Part shown: positions 8,398-17,494 of the stretch, one piece after another
How positions within the stretch are numbered: the stretch's first letter is position 1
Layout of the letters: each line of letters begins with the position of its first letter
DNA from: Gracilibacillus ureilyticus
GTDB taxonomy: Bacteria > Bacillota > Bacilli > Bacillales > Amphibacillaceae
NCBI RefSeq assembly: GCF_900111195.1
Contig: NZ_FOGL01000005.1
Span: 1 to 64,000, forward strand
Reading direction: 5' to 3'
Length of the DNA: 64,000 nucleotides
Notes under the pieces: model-generated
Database searches by the model: none
The model's input: only the letters and a program-made list of their open reading frames with translations
Told to the model about the DNA's origin: nothing
Translations under genes and position numbers: made by a program

Positions 8398-9321
8398 ATG
8401 TCAGAGTTTTTAATCATCTTTAAGGATATTATACTCCCGGTTTTTATATTGATGGCAATAGGTTATTACCTATACTTAAAATTCAAATTAGATCTATCCA
8501 CATTAGCAAAGCTGAATATTTACTTTCTAGTACCTGGTTTTATTTTTGTAAAACTGTATGAAGCAACTTTCGGGCTTGAGTTATTTTTACAAGTATTCGG
8601 GTTCTTCCTTCTGCTTGTCGCACTTCTGTATATTATTGCGATACTGATCGCGAAAGTGATGCATATTACAGGTAGTAAACGGAATACTTTCGCTAACAGT
8701 GTCATGTTTTTTAATTCTGGTAACTACGGCGTTCCAGTTAATGACCTTGTATTTAAAAGTGATCCTTTTGCAATGTCGATTCAGGTGATAATGTTAACAT
8801 TACAAAATATCTTTTTATTCTCATATGGTATTTTTACATTAAGAGCAGCAAGTGAAGGGAAGCTTCGAGCAGCTTTAGGGTATTTTAAAATGCCTGTTCT
8901 TTATGCGATGTTATCTGGTGTTCTATTAAATGCATGGAATGTACAAGTACCAGAGCCGGTATATGTATCAGCTAACTATATAGCAGACGCAATGGTAGCG
9001 CTCGCTTTATTGACACTTGGTGCCCAGGTGGCGAAACTGGAATTTAAAAAAGGGCTAATCTCCATATACGTTAGTATTCTAGTAAGACTGATAGGTGGCC
9101 CAGCCATAGCATTGTTAATAATCTGGTTATTTAACCTTGAAGGCACTTTAGCTCAGGCACTATTTATTGCTTCCGCCATGCCGACATCTGTTAACAGTGC
9201 AGTTATAGCGGAAGAATATAAAAGCCATCCCGACTTTGCTGCACAAACTGTATTGTTTTCAACCATATTTAGTATGTTAACAGTAACTGGTGTTATTTAT
9301 CTGTCACGTATTTTTTTCTGA
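8398..9321 (+). CDS. AEC-family (auxin efflux carrier type) transporter
   Basis: An integral membrane carrier of about 307 aa with some ten hydrophobic segments in two repeats, of the type annotated as auxin efflux or malonate/organic-acid carriers in bacteria. I start it at the ATG 8398, directly after AAGGGAGG; an in-frame TTG at 8362 overlaps the operator palindrome and has no ribosome site. It is the first gene of a run through 9390, 10679 and 11481, so it probably imports the hydroxy or sugar acid acted on by the LarA homologue. The substrate is an inference. Confidence 0.82.
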   Translation: MSEFLIIFKDIILPVFILMAIGYYLYLKFKLDLSTLAKLNIYFLVPGFIFVKLYEATFGLELFLQVFGFFLLLVALLYIIAILIAKVMHITGSKRNTFANSVMFFNSGNYGVPVNDLVFKSDPFAMSIQVIMLTLQNIFLFSYGIFTLRAASEGKLRAALGYFKMPVLYAMLSGVLLNAWNVQVPEPVYVSANYIADAMVALALLTLGAQVAKLEFKKGLISIYVSILVRLIGGPAIALLIIWLFNLEGTLAQALFIASAMPTSVNSAVIAEEYKSHPDFAAQTVLFSTIFSMLTVTGVIYLSRIFF

Positions 9322-9389
9322 CATAATTAATTTGAGCGCCAAACAATTAAATGATATACTACTTTATATATTTATGAGGAGTGAAACTG

Positions 9390-10658
9390 ATGAGTATTTT
9401 ACATGATTTAGTCCAGGATATACCGATACCTAAAATGGTAAAAATCAAACAGAGTTTTGATGATAAGCAAATTGACGATCTTGGATCAGAGTTAAACAAT
9501 CAGTTGGAACAAAAAGGCTTGGAAAGTCAGATTAAACCAGGAATGGAAGTCGCTGTTGCTGTAGGCTCACGTGGGCTGGACCGTCTGGTGGAATTAACGA
9601 AAGTAACGATTGATTACCTAAAGAAACACGGGGCAAAGCCATTTATTGTTCCTTGTATGGGAAGTCATGGCGGGGCAACTGGACCTGGTCAAAAAGCAGT
9701 ACTGGAGCATTTAGGTGTAAAAGAAGATGTCGTGGGGGCAGAGATACGTTCATCCATGGAAGTTATTAAGATAGACCAACTTGAAAACGGTTTACCAATA
9801 TACGTAGATAAAATAGCTTCAGAAGCGGATGGGATAGTTGTTATTAACCGCATTAAGCCACATACTGCCTTCCGCGGTCCTGTTGAGAGTGGGATTATGA
9901 AGATGATCAGTATCGGACTTGGTAAGCAAAAAGGGGCCGAAGCATGTCACCAGTTAGGCTTTAAACATATGGCAGAGCATGTACCTGCAATGGCGAAAAT
10001 TATAATCGAAAAGATGCCAATTATGTTTGCGGTTGCAACAGTGGAGAATGCATTTGATAAAGTTGCAAAACTTGAAGTGCTTCTGCCGGAAGAAATTGAA
10101 CAAAAAGAACCAGATTTACAAAAGTTGGCGAAAGCTTCTCTGCCTAAATTATTCTTTGATCAGATAGATGTGCTGGTAATTGATGAGATCGGTAAAAATA
10201 TAAGCGGTGACGGTATGGATCCGAATATTACCGGACGCTACCCGACGCCATATGCATATGGCGGGCCAGAGGTTACCAAAATGGTTGTTTTGGATTTGAC
10301 GGAACAAACAGAAGGTAATGCTAACGGGGTAGGTACAGCAGATTTTACGACACAAAAACTTGTAGATAAGATGGATACGGCAACTACGTATGCAAATGGC
10401 CTTACATCAACAGTGGTAGGACCTACTCATATATCAACAGCAATGCCATCAGATAAGACAGCTATTCAGGCGGCAATTAAAACATGCAATATTCTCGATT
10501 TTACAAAGGCACGAGTCGTAAGAATAAAGAACACTTTAGAAATTGGGGAAATTGAAGTGTCTGAGAATATGTTACAGGAAATTGAAGAGAATGATAACTT
10601 AACAAAACTTACAGACTTGTATGAACTAAAGTTTGATGAAGAAGGAAATTTAGTCTAA
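9390..10658 (+). CDS. LarA-superfamily nickel-pincer-dependent racemase/epimerase (DUF2088), candidate D-gluconate/D-mannonate 2-epimerase
   Basis: The protein of 422 aa has the lactate-racemase N-terminal domain (DUF2088). Active-site candidates in order: His93 in MGSHGG, His158 in KPHT, Lys171 in GIMKM (the expected anchor of the nickel-pincer nucleotide) and His187 in ACHQLGF. These enzymes swap the alpha-hydroxy centre of hydroxy acids by hydride transfer. The superfamily includes, besides lactate racemase, malate racemases and a D-gluconate 2-epimerase. The flanking SDR and gluconokinase favour gluconate/mannonate as the substrate pair; this is inference. The ATG at 9390 follows GAGGA; an in-frame GTG lies nine bases upstream. 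Confidence 0.85.
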   Translation: MSILHDLVQDIPIPKMVKIKQSFDDKQIDDLGSELNNQLEQKGLESQIKPGMEVAVAVGSRGLDRLVELTKVTIDYLKKHGAKPFIVPCMGSHGGATGPGQKAVLEHLGVKEDVVGAEIRSSMEVIKIDQLENGLPIYVDKIASEADGIVVINRIKPHTAFRGPVESGIMKMISIGLGKQKGAEACHQLGFKHMAEHVPAMAKIIIEKMPIMFAVATVENAFDKVAKLEVLLPEEIEQKEPDLQKLAKASLPKLFFDQIDVLVIDEIGKNISGDGMDPNITGRYPTPYAYGGPEVTKMVVLDLTEQTEGNANGVGTADFTTQKLVDKMDTATTYANGLTSTVVGPTHISTAMPSDKTAIQAAIKTCNILDFTKARVVRIKNTLEIGEIEVSENMLQEIEENDNLTKLTDLYELKFDEEGNLV

Positions 10659-10678
10659 TTACGAGGGGGAGAATATAA

Positions 10679-11449
10679 ATGAGCAAATTATTTGATTTAA
10701 CGGGGAAAGTGGCTGTAGCACTCGGGGGAAACAGTACTTTAGGTAGTTCAATTGCAAAAGGTTTAGCAGATCACGGGGCAAAAGTTGCTATTGTTGGACG
10801 TAATCTGGATACAGCTGAGAATGTTGCAGAGGAAATTAACAAAAATGGAGGAGAAGCGAAAGCCTTCAAGGCAGATGTAAGTGAATTATCTACAGTGGAG
10901 AAAGTTGCTGGTGAAATTGAAGAGTGGTCTGGCGGATGGGATATTTTACTTAATGCACCTGGTATGAACAGTACAACCCCATTTTTAGATTTAGCAACAG
11001 AAGAATGGGACAAAATAATGGATGTTAACTTAAGAGGGGTCGTATTTGCTACTCAGATTTTTGCAAAGAAAATGGTGGAACAGAACCGCGGTGGCAGTAT
11101 CATTAATATTTCATCTGTTTCTTCCACAACGCCATTATCAAAAGTATTCACATATTCCGCTTCAAAAGCTGCAATGAATAGTGTGACACAATACTTGGCA
11201 CGCGAATTTGCACCAAATAATATTCGGGTAAATGCCATTATCCCTGGATTCTTCCCGGCTGAACAGAATCGAAAAATACTAAGTGAAGAGCGAGTTGCTT
11301 CCATAATGAATCATACACCGATGAACCGTTTTGGAGAGCCAGAAGAATTACAAGGAGCCGCAGTATATTTAGCTTCTGATAAAGCGAGCGGTTTTGTTAC
11401 AGGAACATTTATCAGAGTAGATGGCGGTTTTGGAGCAATGACGATATAA
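10679..11449 (+). CDS. Short-chain dehydrogenase/reductase, D-mannonate oxidoreductase-like
   Basis: A classical SDR of 256 aa. The cofactor loop is GGNSTLGSS (16-24), with the last glycine of the usual TGxxxGxG replaced by serine. The NNAG motif is degenerate (LNAPG near 91). The catalytic Ser146, Tyr159 and Lys163 (YSASK) are intact. The start SKLFDLTGKVA and the end PMNRFGEPEEL...TGTFIRVDGGF recall the SDR-type fructuronate reductase/mannonate oxidoreductase (B. subtilis YjmF) and gluconate 5-dehydrogenases. In this operon it would link fructuronate and mannonate upstream of the epimerase, but other polyol or aldonate substrates are possible. Confidence 0.8.
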   Translation: MSKLFDLTGKVAVALGGNSTLGSSIAKGLADHGAKVAIVGRNLDTAENVAEEINKNGGEAKAFKADVSELSTVEKVAGEIEEWSGGWDILLNAPGMNSTTPFLDLATEEWDKIMDVNLRGVVFATQIFAKKMVEQNRGGSIINISSVSSTTPLSKVFTYSASKAAMNSVTQYLAREFAPNNIRVNAIIPGFFPAEQNRKILSEERVASIMNHTPMNRFGEPEELQGAAVYLASDKASGFVTGTFIRVDGGFGAMTI

Positions 11450-11480
11450 TATATAAATGAAACCGTTAGGAGGAGATAGA

Positions 11481-12284
11481 ATGGATATTATGAGAAAATA
11501 CGAAACATTGACTTCTATTCTCCATGATATGAAGAAAGTTGTCGTTGCCTTTTCAGGTGGTGTTGATAGTACTTTCTTATTAAAAGCAGCAATAGATACA
11601 TTGGGTAAAGAAAATGTTCTTGCAGTGACAGCTGATTCGGAAACATACCCGACGAGTGAATTAGAAGAGGCTGTGAAACTTGCAGAACATATTGGTGCAA
11701 ACCATCAGGTGATTGAAACAAGTGAATTAGCAATACCTGGATATACGGAAAATAATCAAAATCGTTGCTATTTCTGTAAAACCAGTTTATTTGATCATTT
11801 AGTGCCTATTATGCAGGAAAAAGGGTTCCGTAACATTGTTTACGGCGTGATCGCAGATGATATGAACGAATTTCGCCCGGGTATGAAAGCAGCAAAAGAA
11901 CAAGGTGTCCGAGGACCACTACAGGAAGCGGATTTATATAAAAATGAAATTAGAGAATTATCTAAAGAATTAGGACTGCCTACTTGGGATAAACCTTCAT
12001 TCGCCTGTTTATCATCTAGAATTGCTTACGGAGAAAAAATAACCCAGGCGAAATTAACGAAGGTGGATCGCTCAGAAGCATTTCTTAAAACGATAGGGTT
12101 ACGACAAGTGCGTGTAAGAACCCATGGAGAGATTGCAAGAATTGAAGTAGAACCACAAGATATGCAAAAATTACTTGCAAATCATCAAAGAGTAACAGAG
12201 AAACTGCAAAGTTACGGGTATAAATTTGTTACGATGGATTTAGTAGGTTATAAAAGCGGCAGCATGAATCGTGCATTATCATAA
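11481..12284 (+). CDS. larE: LarE, ATP-dependent sacrificial sulfur transferase for the nickel-pincer cofactor
   Basis: An N-type ATP pyrophosphatase of 267 aa with the PP-loop SGGVDS at 25-30. It adenylates pyridinium-3,5-biscarboxylic acid mononucleotide and donates sulfur from its own cysteine. Cys176 in FACLSSR aligns by motif and number with the sacrificial cysteine of Lactiplantibacillus LarE. RCYFCK (96-100) is the other conserved cysteine block of the family. The start at 11481 is chosen because TTAGGAGGAG lies just ahead of it; an upstream ATG at 11457 would put the ribosome site inside the gene. It is fourth in the operon, 31 bp after the SDR. Confidence 0.92.
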   Translation: MDIMRKYETLTSILHDMKKVVVAFSGGVDSTFLLKAAIDTLGKENVLAVTADSETYPTSELEEAVKLAEHIGANHQVIETSELAIPGYTENNQNRCYFCKTSLFDHLVPIMQEKGFRNIVYGVIADDMNEFRPGMKAAKEQGVRGPLQEADLYKNEIRELSKELGLPTWDKPSFACLSSRIAYGEKITQAKLTKVDRSEAFLKTIGLRQVRVRTHGEIARIEVEPQDMQKLLANHQRVTEKLQSYGYKFVTMDLVGYKSGSMNRALS

Positions 12285-12295
12285 GCTTAAGCATT

Positions 12296-12325
12296 GAAAA
12301 GCTTTGGATCATTCCAAAGCTTTTC
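12296..12325 (+). terminator. Stem-loop after larE
   Basis: A 13-bp stem (GAAAAGCTTTGGA with its complement) and a 4-base loop, followed by a weak T-poor tail (GTGTT). It may be a leaky terminator that sets larE apart from the gluconokinase-larB unit; TATAAT at 12401-12406 could be a fresh -10 for that unit, though I see no good -35. Confidence 0.6.
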
Positions 12326-12448
12326 GTGTTAATAAGAGTATATAAGTGTGATTAAAAAACATGATTAGCTAAAAGGGCTAGCGGCAAGTCTGGCTTTTCT
12401 ATTATAATGATAGAAGATTTGTCGTTTATCTATTTGGAGGGAAACAGA

Positions 12449-13912
12449 ATGAAGGAGTTAGTTATAGGTCTTGACTTAGGTACAACAAGTGTAAAGGCAG
12501 TGGCATTTGATTTAAAAGGTAATGTGATACAAGAATCAGAAAAATTAATCGAAACCATTTATCCGCAGGAAAGCGTTGTGGAACAGGAACCTGCGATTAT
12601 TGAGAGGTATACACGGGAAGTACTAAAAGATATTTTTATGAAGACTAAAAATGAGAAAGTGCTAACGATTGGTATATCCTGTGCAATGCATTCACTTATA
12701 TGTGTAGGGGAAGATGGAGAACCGTTATCTAATATGCTGATCTGGTCAGATGGGCGAAGCAGTGAATTAGTAAAAAAAATGGATGCAGACTTAAAAAGAA
12801 ACATTTATACTAGAACAGGTACTCCTATCCATCCAATGTCACCATTTATGAAGCTAATCTGGATGAAAGAGAATAATTATGAACCGTACCGGAAAGCAGC
12901 ATATTTTATGTCAATGAAAGAGTATCTTATTTACAAATGGTACGGAAAAAGGCTAGTAGACTATTCAATGGCTTCCGCCACTGGATTAATGAATATAAAA
13001 TCATTATCATGGGACAAAGAAGTATTACAGCAAGCCGGTGTTAAGGAGTTACAGCTCTCGACAATTGTGCCGCCAACAGAAGTCCTGGATGGTCTAAATA
13101 CGGAAATAGAATCTGTGTTGAATTGGCCAAAAGAGGCGAAATTAGTAATTGGAGCTGCCGATGGCCAACTCGCGAATTTAGGTAATGGAGCTATTAAACC
13201 AGGAGAAGTTGCTGTGTCAGTTGGAACAAGTGGTGCGATTAGACAATTGATAGAAGGTCAGCATGTTAATGATAATGGGGAAACTTTCAGTTATGCCTTT
13301 ACAGCCGGGACATCCATTATAGGCGGACCGACTAACAATGGAGGAATTGCTCTCCAATGGTTAAAAGATATGATGGAATTTAAAGGAACTCATGAGGAAT
13401 TTCTTAGTGGAGCAGAAAATATTGCGATTGGTGCAGAAGGATTGCTATTCATCCCGTACGTAAACGGAGAACGTGCTCCAGTTTGGAATCAAAAAGCTCG
13501 CGGGAATTTTTATGGACTAAATGTCACACACCGCAGACCACATCTTGTTAGAGCCGTTCTAGAAGGGATCGTCTATAATTTATATCAAATTGGACAATCA
13601 TTAGAAGCCATAGCAGGAAAACCAACAAGTATTTCTGTGAATGGCGGGCTTTCCAAATCTCCATTATGGGTGCAGATTATGGCAGATGTTTTTGGGAAAG
13701 AAATTCAATTAGCTGATACCCATCATGGCGCTGCATGGGGAGCAGGCTGGACAGCCCTGGTTGCGATTGATAAAGTTGCATCCTTTGAACAGATTAAAGA
13801 GAACATTCCAATAGACCAGGTAGTTCAGCCAAATATGTCCAATCATGAAAAATATAAAGAAATTTTTATGCGTTATCAGCAATTAGCAAAAGATATTGAA
13901 AAATTCTTTTAA
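12449..13912 (+). CDS. gntK: Gluconokinase (FGGY family)
   Basis: Phosphorylates D-gluconate with ATP to 6-phosphogluconate, the substrate of GndA. The FGGY kinase fold is complete at 487 aa: GLDLGTTSVKAV (7-18) for phosphate binding, AMHS and GTPIHPMSPFMK matching B. subtilis GntK, ADGQLANLGNGA, GTSGAIR, then YVNGERAPVWN and the C-terminal SVNGGLSKSPLWVQIMADVFG. ATG 12449 follows TTGGAGGG. Unlike the classic gnt operon there is no gntR, gntP or gntZ beside it; it sits between nickel-pincer cofactor genes larE and larB, the main reason to assign the LarA homologue to aldonates. Confidence 0.9.
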   Translation: MKELVIGLDLGTTSVKAVAFDLKGNVIQESEKLIETIYPQESVVEQEPAIIERYTREVLKDIFMKTKNEKVLTIGISCAMHSLICVGEDGEPLSNMLIWSDGRSSELVKKMDADLKRNIYTRTGTPIHPMSPFMKLIWMKENNYEPYRKAAYFMSMKEYLIYKWYGKRLVDYSMASATGLMNIKSLSWDKEVLQQAGVKELQLSTIVPPTEVLDGLNTEIESVLNWPKEAKLVIGAADGQLANLGNGAIKPGEVAVSVGTSGAIRQLIEGQHVNDNGETFSYAFTAGTSIIGGPTNNGGIALQWLKDMMEFKGTHEEFLSGAENIAIGAEGLLFIPYVNGERAPVWNQKARGNFYGLNVTHRRPHLVRAVLEGIVYNLYQIGQSLEAIAGKPTSISVNGGLSKSPLWVQIMADVFGKEIQLADTHHGAAWGAGWTALVAIDKVASFEQIKENIPIDQVVQPNMSNHEKYKEIFMRYQQLAKDIEKFF

Positions 13913-13928
13913 AGTAGGTTGTGAAAGT

Positions 13929-14675
13929 ATGTTAGAAGAAATTCTTAAGCAAATAGAGACGGGACAGTTAAGTGCAGAAGCAGCAGCAAAGCAATTAGCT
14001 ACTTTTGAAAATTTAGGCTTTGCGAAAGTGGATCATCATCGCAAAAAGCGGCAAGGCTCTCCAGAAGTTATCTTTGGAGAAGGAAAAACATCGACACAAA
14101 TTATCGATATTTCCCGGGCAATGATGGCGAAAAAGGAAAATATCCTTGTGACAAGAGTGAATAAAGAAAAAGCAGAAGCAATCCAGAGAACATTGCCGGA
14201 CTTTCAGTATCATGAAATTGCTAATCTTCTATTCATGATGAATTCGGGTGAACCTGTATACAGCAACGGGTATATTGCCATTGTCTGTGCAGGTACATCG
14301 GATTTAGCAGTAGCGGAAGAAGCTGCATTAACAGCAGAAGCTTACGGGTTAGAAGTTAGAAGGTTTTATGATGTAGGTGTAGCAGGCATTCATCGTTTAT
14401 TCGCACATATTGATGAAATCCGGCAAGCGACAGTTTCGGTTGTAATTGCCGGAATGGAAGGTGCCTTACCAAGTGTTGTAGGCGGACTGGTATCACACCC
14501 AATTATTGCAGTACCAACAAGTATAGGTTACGGGGCCAATTTTCAAGGTTTATCGGCGTTATTAACGATGCTAAATTCCTGTGCATCAGGGATTAGCGTT
14601 GTGAACATTGACAATGGCTTTGGCGGAGCTTATAACGCTGTATTGATACACAGACTTGCCAATAAACAAAAATAA
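13929..14675 (+). CDS. larB: LarB, nickel-pincer cofactor carboxylase/hydrolase
   Basis: First enzyme of nickel-pincer nucleotide synthesis: carboxylates C5 of nicotinic acid adenine dinucleotide and releases AMP. The protein has an N-terminal helical part and a C-terminal PurE-like (AIR carboxylase) domain with CAGTSDLAVAEEA near 120, GMEGALPSVVGGL near 180 and AVPTSIGYGANFQG near 200, then a conserved cysteine in MLNSCASG. At 248 aa from the ATG it matches the family length; an in-frame TTG at 13896 overlapping gntK is less likely. It is 16 bp behind gntK, so co-transcribed. The ribosome site is weak, perhaps relying on coupling. Confidence 0.9.
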   Translation: MLEEILKQIETGQLSAEAAAKQLATFENLGFAKVDHHRKKRQGSPEVIFGEGKTSTQIIDISRAMMAKKENILVTRVNKEKAEAIQRTLPDFQYHEIANLLFMMNSGEPVYSNGYIAIVCAGTSDLAVAEEAALTAEAYGLEVRRFYDVGVAGIHRLFAHIDEIRQATVSVVIAGMEGALPSVVGGLVSHPIIAVPTSIGYGANFQGLSALLTMLNSCASGISVVNIDNGFGGAYNAVLIHRLANKQK

Positions 14676-14680
14676 TCACC

Positions 14681-14717
14681 AGACAATAAGTATCTACTAT
14701 GTATATACTTATTGTCT
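14681..14717 (+). terminator. Stem-loop after larB
   Basis: A perfect 13-bp stem (AGACAATAAGTAT and complement) six bases after the larB stop, without a clear T-run. A second hairpin follows at 14801-14827. Confidence 0.55.
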
Positions 14718-14800
14718 CTCGAAATGTAAGCTTACTTAAAGTGATGAAAAGATAAACAAATAGTATTCTCCAAAGTGAATATCACAATAATTTGTCCGTG

Positions 14801-14827
14801 AAACCCTGTTCAGTAAACGGGGTTTTT
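14801..14827 (+). terminator. Rho-independent terminator before the nickel ABC operon
   Basis: AAACCCTGTT pairs with AACGGGGTTT (one G-U) and a T5 tract follows. It separates larB transcription from the transporter operon. Confidence 0.75.
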
Positions 14828-14890
14828 CTCCGTATGTGAATCGACTGGCCACTAATAGGAAAATTTTTTAGAATGAGGGAGAACAATGAA

Positions 14891-16486
14891 ATGAAAATAA
14901 AAGCAGGCATTTTGTTACTTTTAAGTCTTCTGTTATTGATAACAGCTTGTGGTGACAAAGAGATCGCAGAATCGGAAGACCGGCCTGATAATAATATTGA
15001 AAACCAGCTGACATTAGCAATTGGTGGTGAACCGGAATCCGGATTTGATCCGACTACAGGATGGGGGAGGTACGGATCGCCGCTATTTCAAAGCACTCTC
15101 CTATCGAGAGACCAGGATTTAAATATAACAAAAGATCTTGCAACAAATTATGAAGTCTCAGCTGACGGGCTTATATGGACAGTAGAAATAAAAAGTGACG
15201 TTAAATTTTCGGATGGGGAGCCTTTAACAGCAGATGATATCATTTTCACTTTTGAAACGGCAAAGCAGTCACAATCTGTTGTTGATTTAACAAATTTGAC
15301 TGAAATCGAAAAAATCAGTGATAAGAAGATAGCTTTTCACCTGGCAAGACCTCAGTCCACTTTTATCACAACACTTCAGACGCTTGGTATCGTTCCGCAG
15401 CATGCATACGACCAGGATTACAGCGAAAAACCAATTGGCTCTGGTCCTTATCAACTGGTCGAATGGCGAAAAGGAGAGCAATTAATTGTGAAAAAAAATC
15501 CCTACTATTATGGAGGGGATTTAGAATTTGACCGTTTAACATTCCTTTTTGCGGAAGAAGATCAGGCATTAGCTGCTGCAAAAGCAGGAAAGGTCGATGT
15601 TTTGTCATTACCAATTACATTTGCGACAGGGGAAATCCCTGGTATGGAACGTGTTTCGCTTGAGAGTGTGGATAACCGTGGGGTAATGTTACCTGTAACG
15701 GAACCTTTTACTAATGAAGATGGGGAAGAAGTTGGCAATGAAGTGACAGCAGATCCCGCTATCCGGCGTGCAATGAATATGGCTGTAGATCGGGAAGCTA
15801 TGGTTGAGGGTATTCTTAATGGCGAAGGAACGACAGCATATTCCAGTGTAGATGGCTTGCCGTGGGGAAATGATCAGGCGGTAGTGGACCATAATCCGGC
15901 AGAAGCGGAGCAGATCTTGAAAGAAGCTGGTTGGGAGAAAGGAACGGATGGTTTTTATCAAAGAAATGGATTAAAAGCAGCATTCACTCTTTATTACCCA
16001 TCAGGAGATCAGTTACGTCAATCTTTGTCCCTTGTATTCGCTGACCAAATGAGAAACTTTGGGATAATGGTTGAAACTGAAGCTAAGAGTTGGGTAGAGC
16101 TGGAGAAATTAATGCACGCCAACCCTGTGATGATGGGATGGGGCAGTCATGATCCAGTAGAACTTTACTCCTTGTACAGTTCAAGCATGCAGGGTGTTGA
16201 GTATTTCAACAGCAATTATTATAAAAATGAAAAAATAGACGAGTATCTGGACAAAGCAATCCACGCATTATCCGAGAAAGAAGCAAACGAAAACTGGAGA
16301 AAAATACAATGGGATGGCCAAACGGGGGTTAGTGCAAAAGGAGATGCCCCCTGGGTATGGCTTGTTAACTTGAACCATATATATTATGTAAATGAAGATA
16401 TAAACATTGGCGAACAGAAAGTGCAGCCCCATGGTCATGGCTGGCCGATAACGGATTTTATTACAGAATGGTCAATTGCTGAGTAA
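14891..16486 (+). CDS. Nickel/peptide-type ABC transporter substrate-binding lipoprotein (NikA-like)
   Basis: A family-5 extracellular binding protein (SBP_bac_5), 531 aa, with signal peptide and lipobox LITAC giving lipid-modified Cys20. SADGLIWTVEIKSDVKFSDGEPLTADDI near 85-112 and the GSGPYQLVEW block are the family signatures. Peptide and nickel binders share this fold; the C-terminal PHGHGW supplies histidines suited to metal binding. Its place after the lar genes makes nickel, free or chelated, the best guess. GAGGGAG precedes the chosen ATG. It heads a compact five-gene operon to 19629. Confidence 0.82.
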   Translation: MKIKAGILLLLSLLLLITACGDKEIAESEDRPDNNIENQLTLAIGGEPESGFDPTTGWGRYGSPLFQSTLLSRDQDLNITKDLATNYEVSADGLIWTVEIKSDVKFSDGEPLTADDIIFTFETAKQSQSVVDLTNLTEIEKISDKKIAFHLARPQSTFITTLQTLGIVPQHAYDQDYSEKPIGSGPYQLVEWRKGEQLIVKKNPYYYGGDLEFDRLTFLFAEEDQALAAAKAGKVDVLSLPITFATGEIPGMERVSLESVDNRGVMLPVTEPFTNEDGEEVGNEVTADPAIRRAMNMAVDREAMVEGILNGEGTTAYSSVDGLPWGNDQAVVDHNPAEAEQILKEAGWEKGTDGFYQRNGLKAAFTLYYPSGDQLRQSLSLVFADQMRNFGIMVETEAKSWVELEKLMHANPVMMGWGSHDPVELYSLYSSSMQGVEYFNSNYYKNEKIDEYLDKAIHALSEKEANENWRKIQWDGQTGVSAKGDAPWVWLVNLNHIYYVNEDINIGEQKVQPHGHGWPITDFITEWSIAE

Positions 16487-16501
16487 AAAGGGAGAAAAAT
16501 T

Positions 16502-17494
16502 ATGCAACTAGTCACTTTTATTGGAAAAAAAATATTATATTTACTACTACTGCTAGTTGCAGTTAGTTTCATTACTTTTACTTTGGTAAGCATATCACCA
16601 ATTGACCCAGTCCGTGCATATATCGGTGCAGATATGTTAATTATCAGTTCTGAGCAAAGGGCTGCTATAGAGGACTACTGGGGTTTAAATGAACCAATGT
16701 TTGTACAGTATTTTCACTGGCTTGCCAGTATTATTTCAGGAGACTTAGGTGTTTCATTAATCTATCGGATACCAGTAAAGGATATAATAGCTGATCGCTT
16801 TATATCTTCCTTTTTACTAATGGGGATAGCATGGGTTCTTGCTGGCATAATCGGAATCTTGCTAGGAGTCTTTGCTGCAATGAAGAAAGAGACATGGATA
16901 GACAGAGTTATTAGAGGGTACTGTTATATTTTGTTATCTACCCCTGGTTTCTGGTTAGGTTTAATATTATTAATGATTTTTGCAGTATGGCTTGGTATAT
17001 TGCCTGTAGGTCTTAGTGCGCCTATCGGCGATTTATCCTACGAGGTCTCATTCTTTGACCGTCTATATCATGCCATATTACCTGCATTAACGCTAAGTAT
17101 TATTGGTATAGCTAATGTATGCCTGCACACAAGAGAAAAACTGCTTGATGTCTTAGAGCAGCCATTTATAAAGCAAGCAAGAGCAAATGGATTAAAGGGA
17201 TTGAAGCTTTTTTCGAGGCATGGGGTAAGAAACATGATACTGCCAGCCATATCCGTGCATTTTGCATCATTTGGCGAATTATTTGGTGGTGCTATCCTGG
17301 CCGAGCAGGTGTTCAGTTACCCGGGTCTAGGCCAGGCTATTGTAAATGCTGGATTGAATGGGGATATACCCTTACTCTTAGGGGTTGTCATTATTAGTGC
17401 ATGCTTTGTCTTTTTAGGGAATTTTTTAGCAGACATGCTATATACAGTGGTAGATCCGAGACTCAGACAAAGGAAAGGGGAATCACGTTTATGA
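16502..17494 (+). CDS. ABC transporter permease, NikB/DppB type
   Basis: Inner-membrane subunit of 330 aa with six predicted membrane helices and the DppB/NikB-type cytoplasmic loop (FIKQARANGLKGLKLFSRHGVRN, residues about 223-245) that couples to the ATPase. The early stretch YIGADMLIISSEQRAAIEDYWGL is typical of nickel/peptide permeases. The stop overlaps the start of the next permease gene by four bases (ATGA). Confidence 0.88.
   Translation: MQLVTFIGKKILYLLLLLVAVSFITFTLVSISPIDPVRAYIGADMLIISSEQRAAIEDYWGLNEPMFVQYFHWLASIISGDLGVSLIYRIPVKDIIADRFISSFLLMGIAWVLAGIIGILLGVFAAMKKETWIDRVIRGYCYILLSTPGFWLGLILLMIFAVWLGILPVGLSAPIGDLSYEVSFFDRLYHAILPALTLSIIGIANVCLHTREKLLDVLEQPFIKQARANGLKGLKLFSRHGVRNMILPAISVHFASFGELFGGAILAEQVFSYPGLGQAIVNAGLNGDIPLLLGVVIISACFVFLGNFLADMLYTVVDPRLRQRKGESRL

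Noticed and set aside
14676-14890. Nickel/cobalt riboswitch before the nickel transporter operon
   Set aside because: The leader has two plain hairpins but none of the conserved four-way junction pattern expected of NiCo riboswitches.
17401-17490. Upstream extension of the second nickel permease
   Set aside because: It lies within the first permease gene; the ATGA overlap and ribosome site support the start at 17491.
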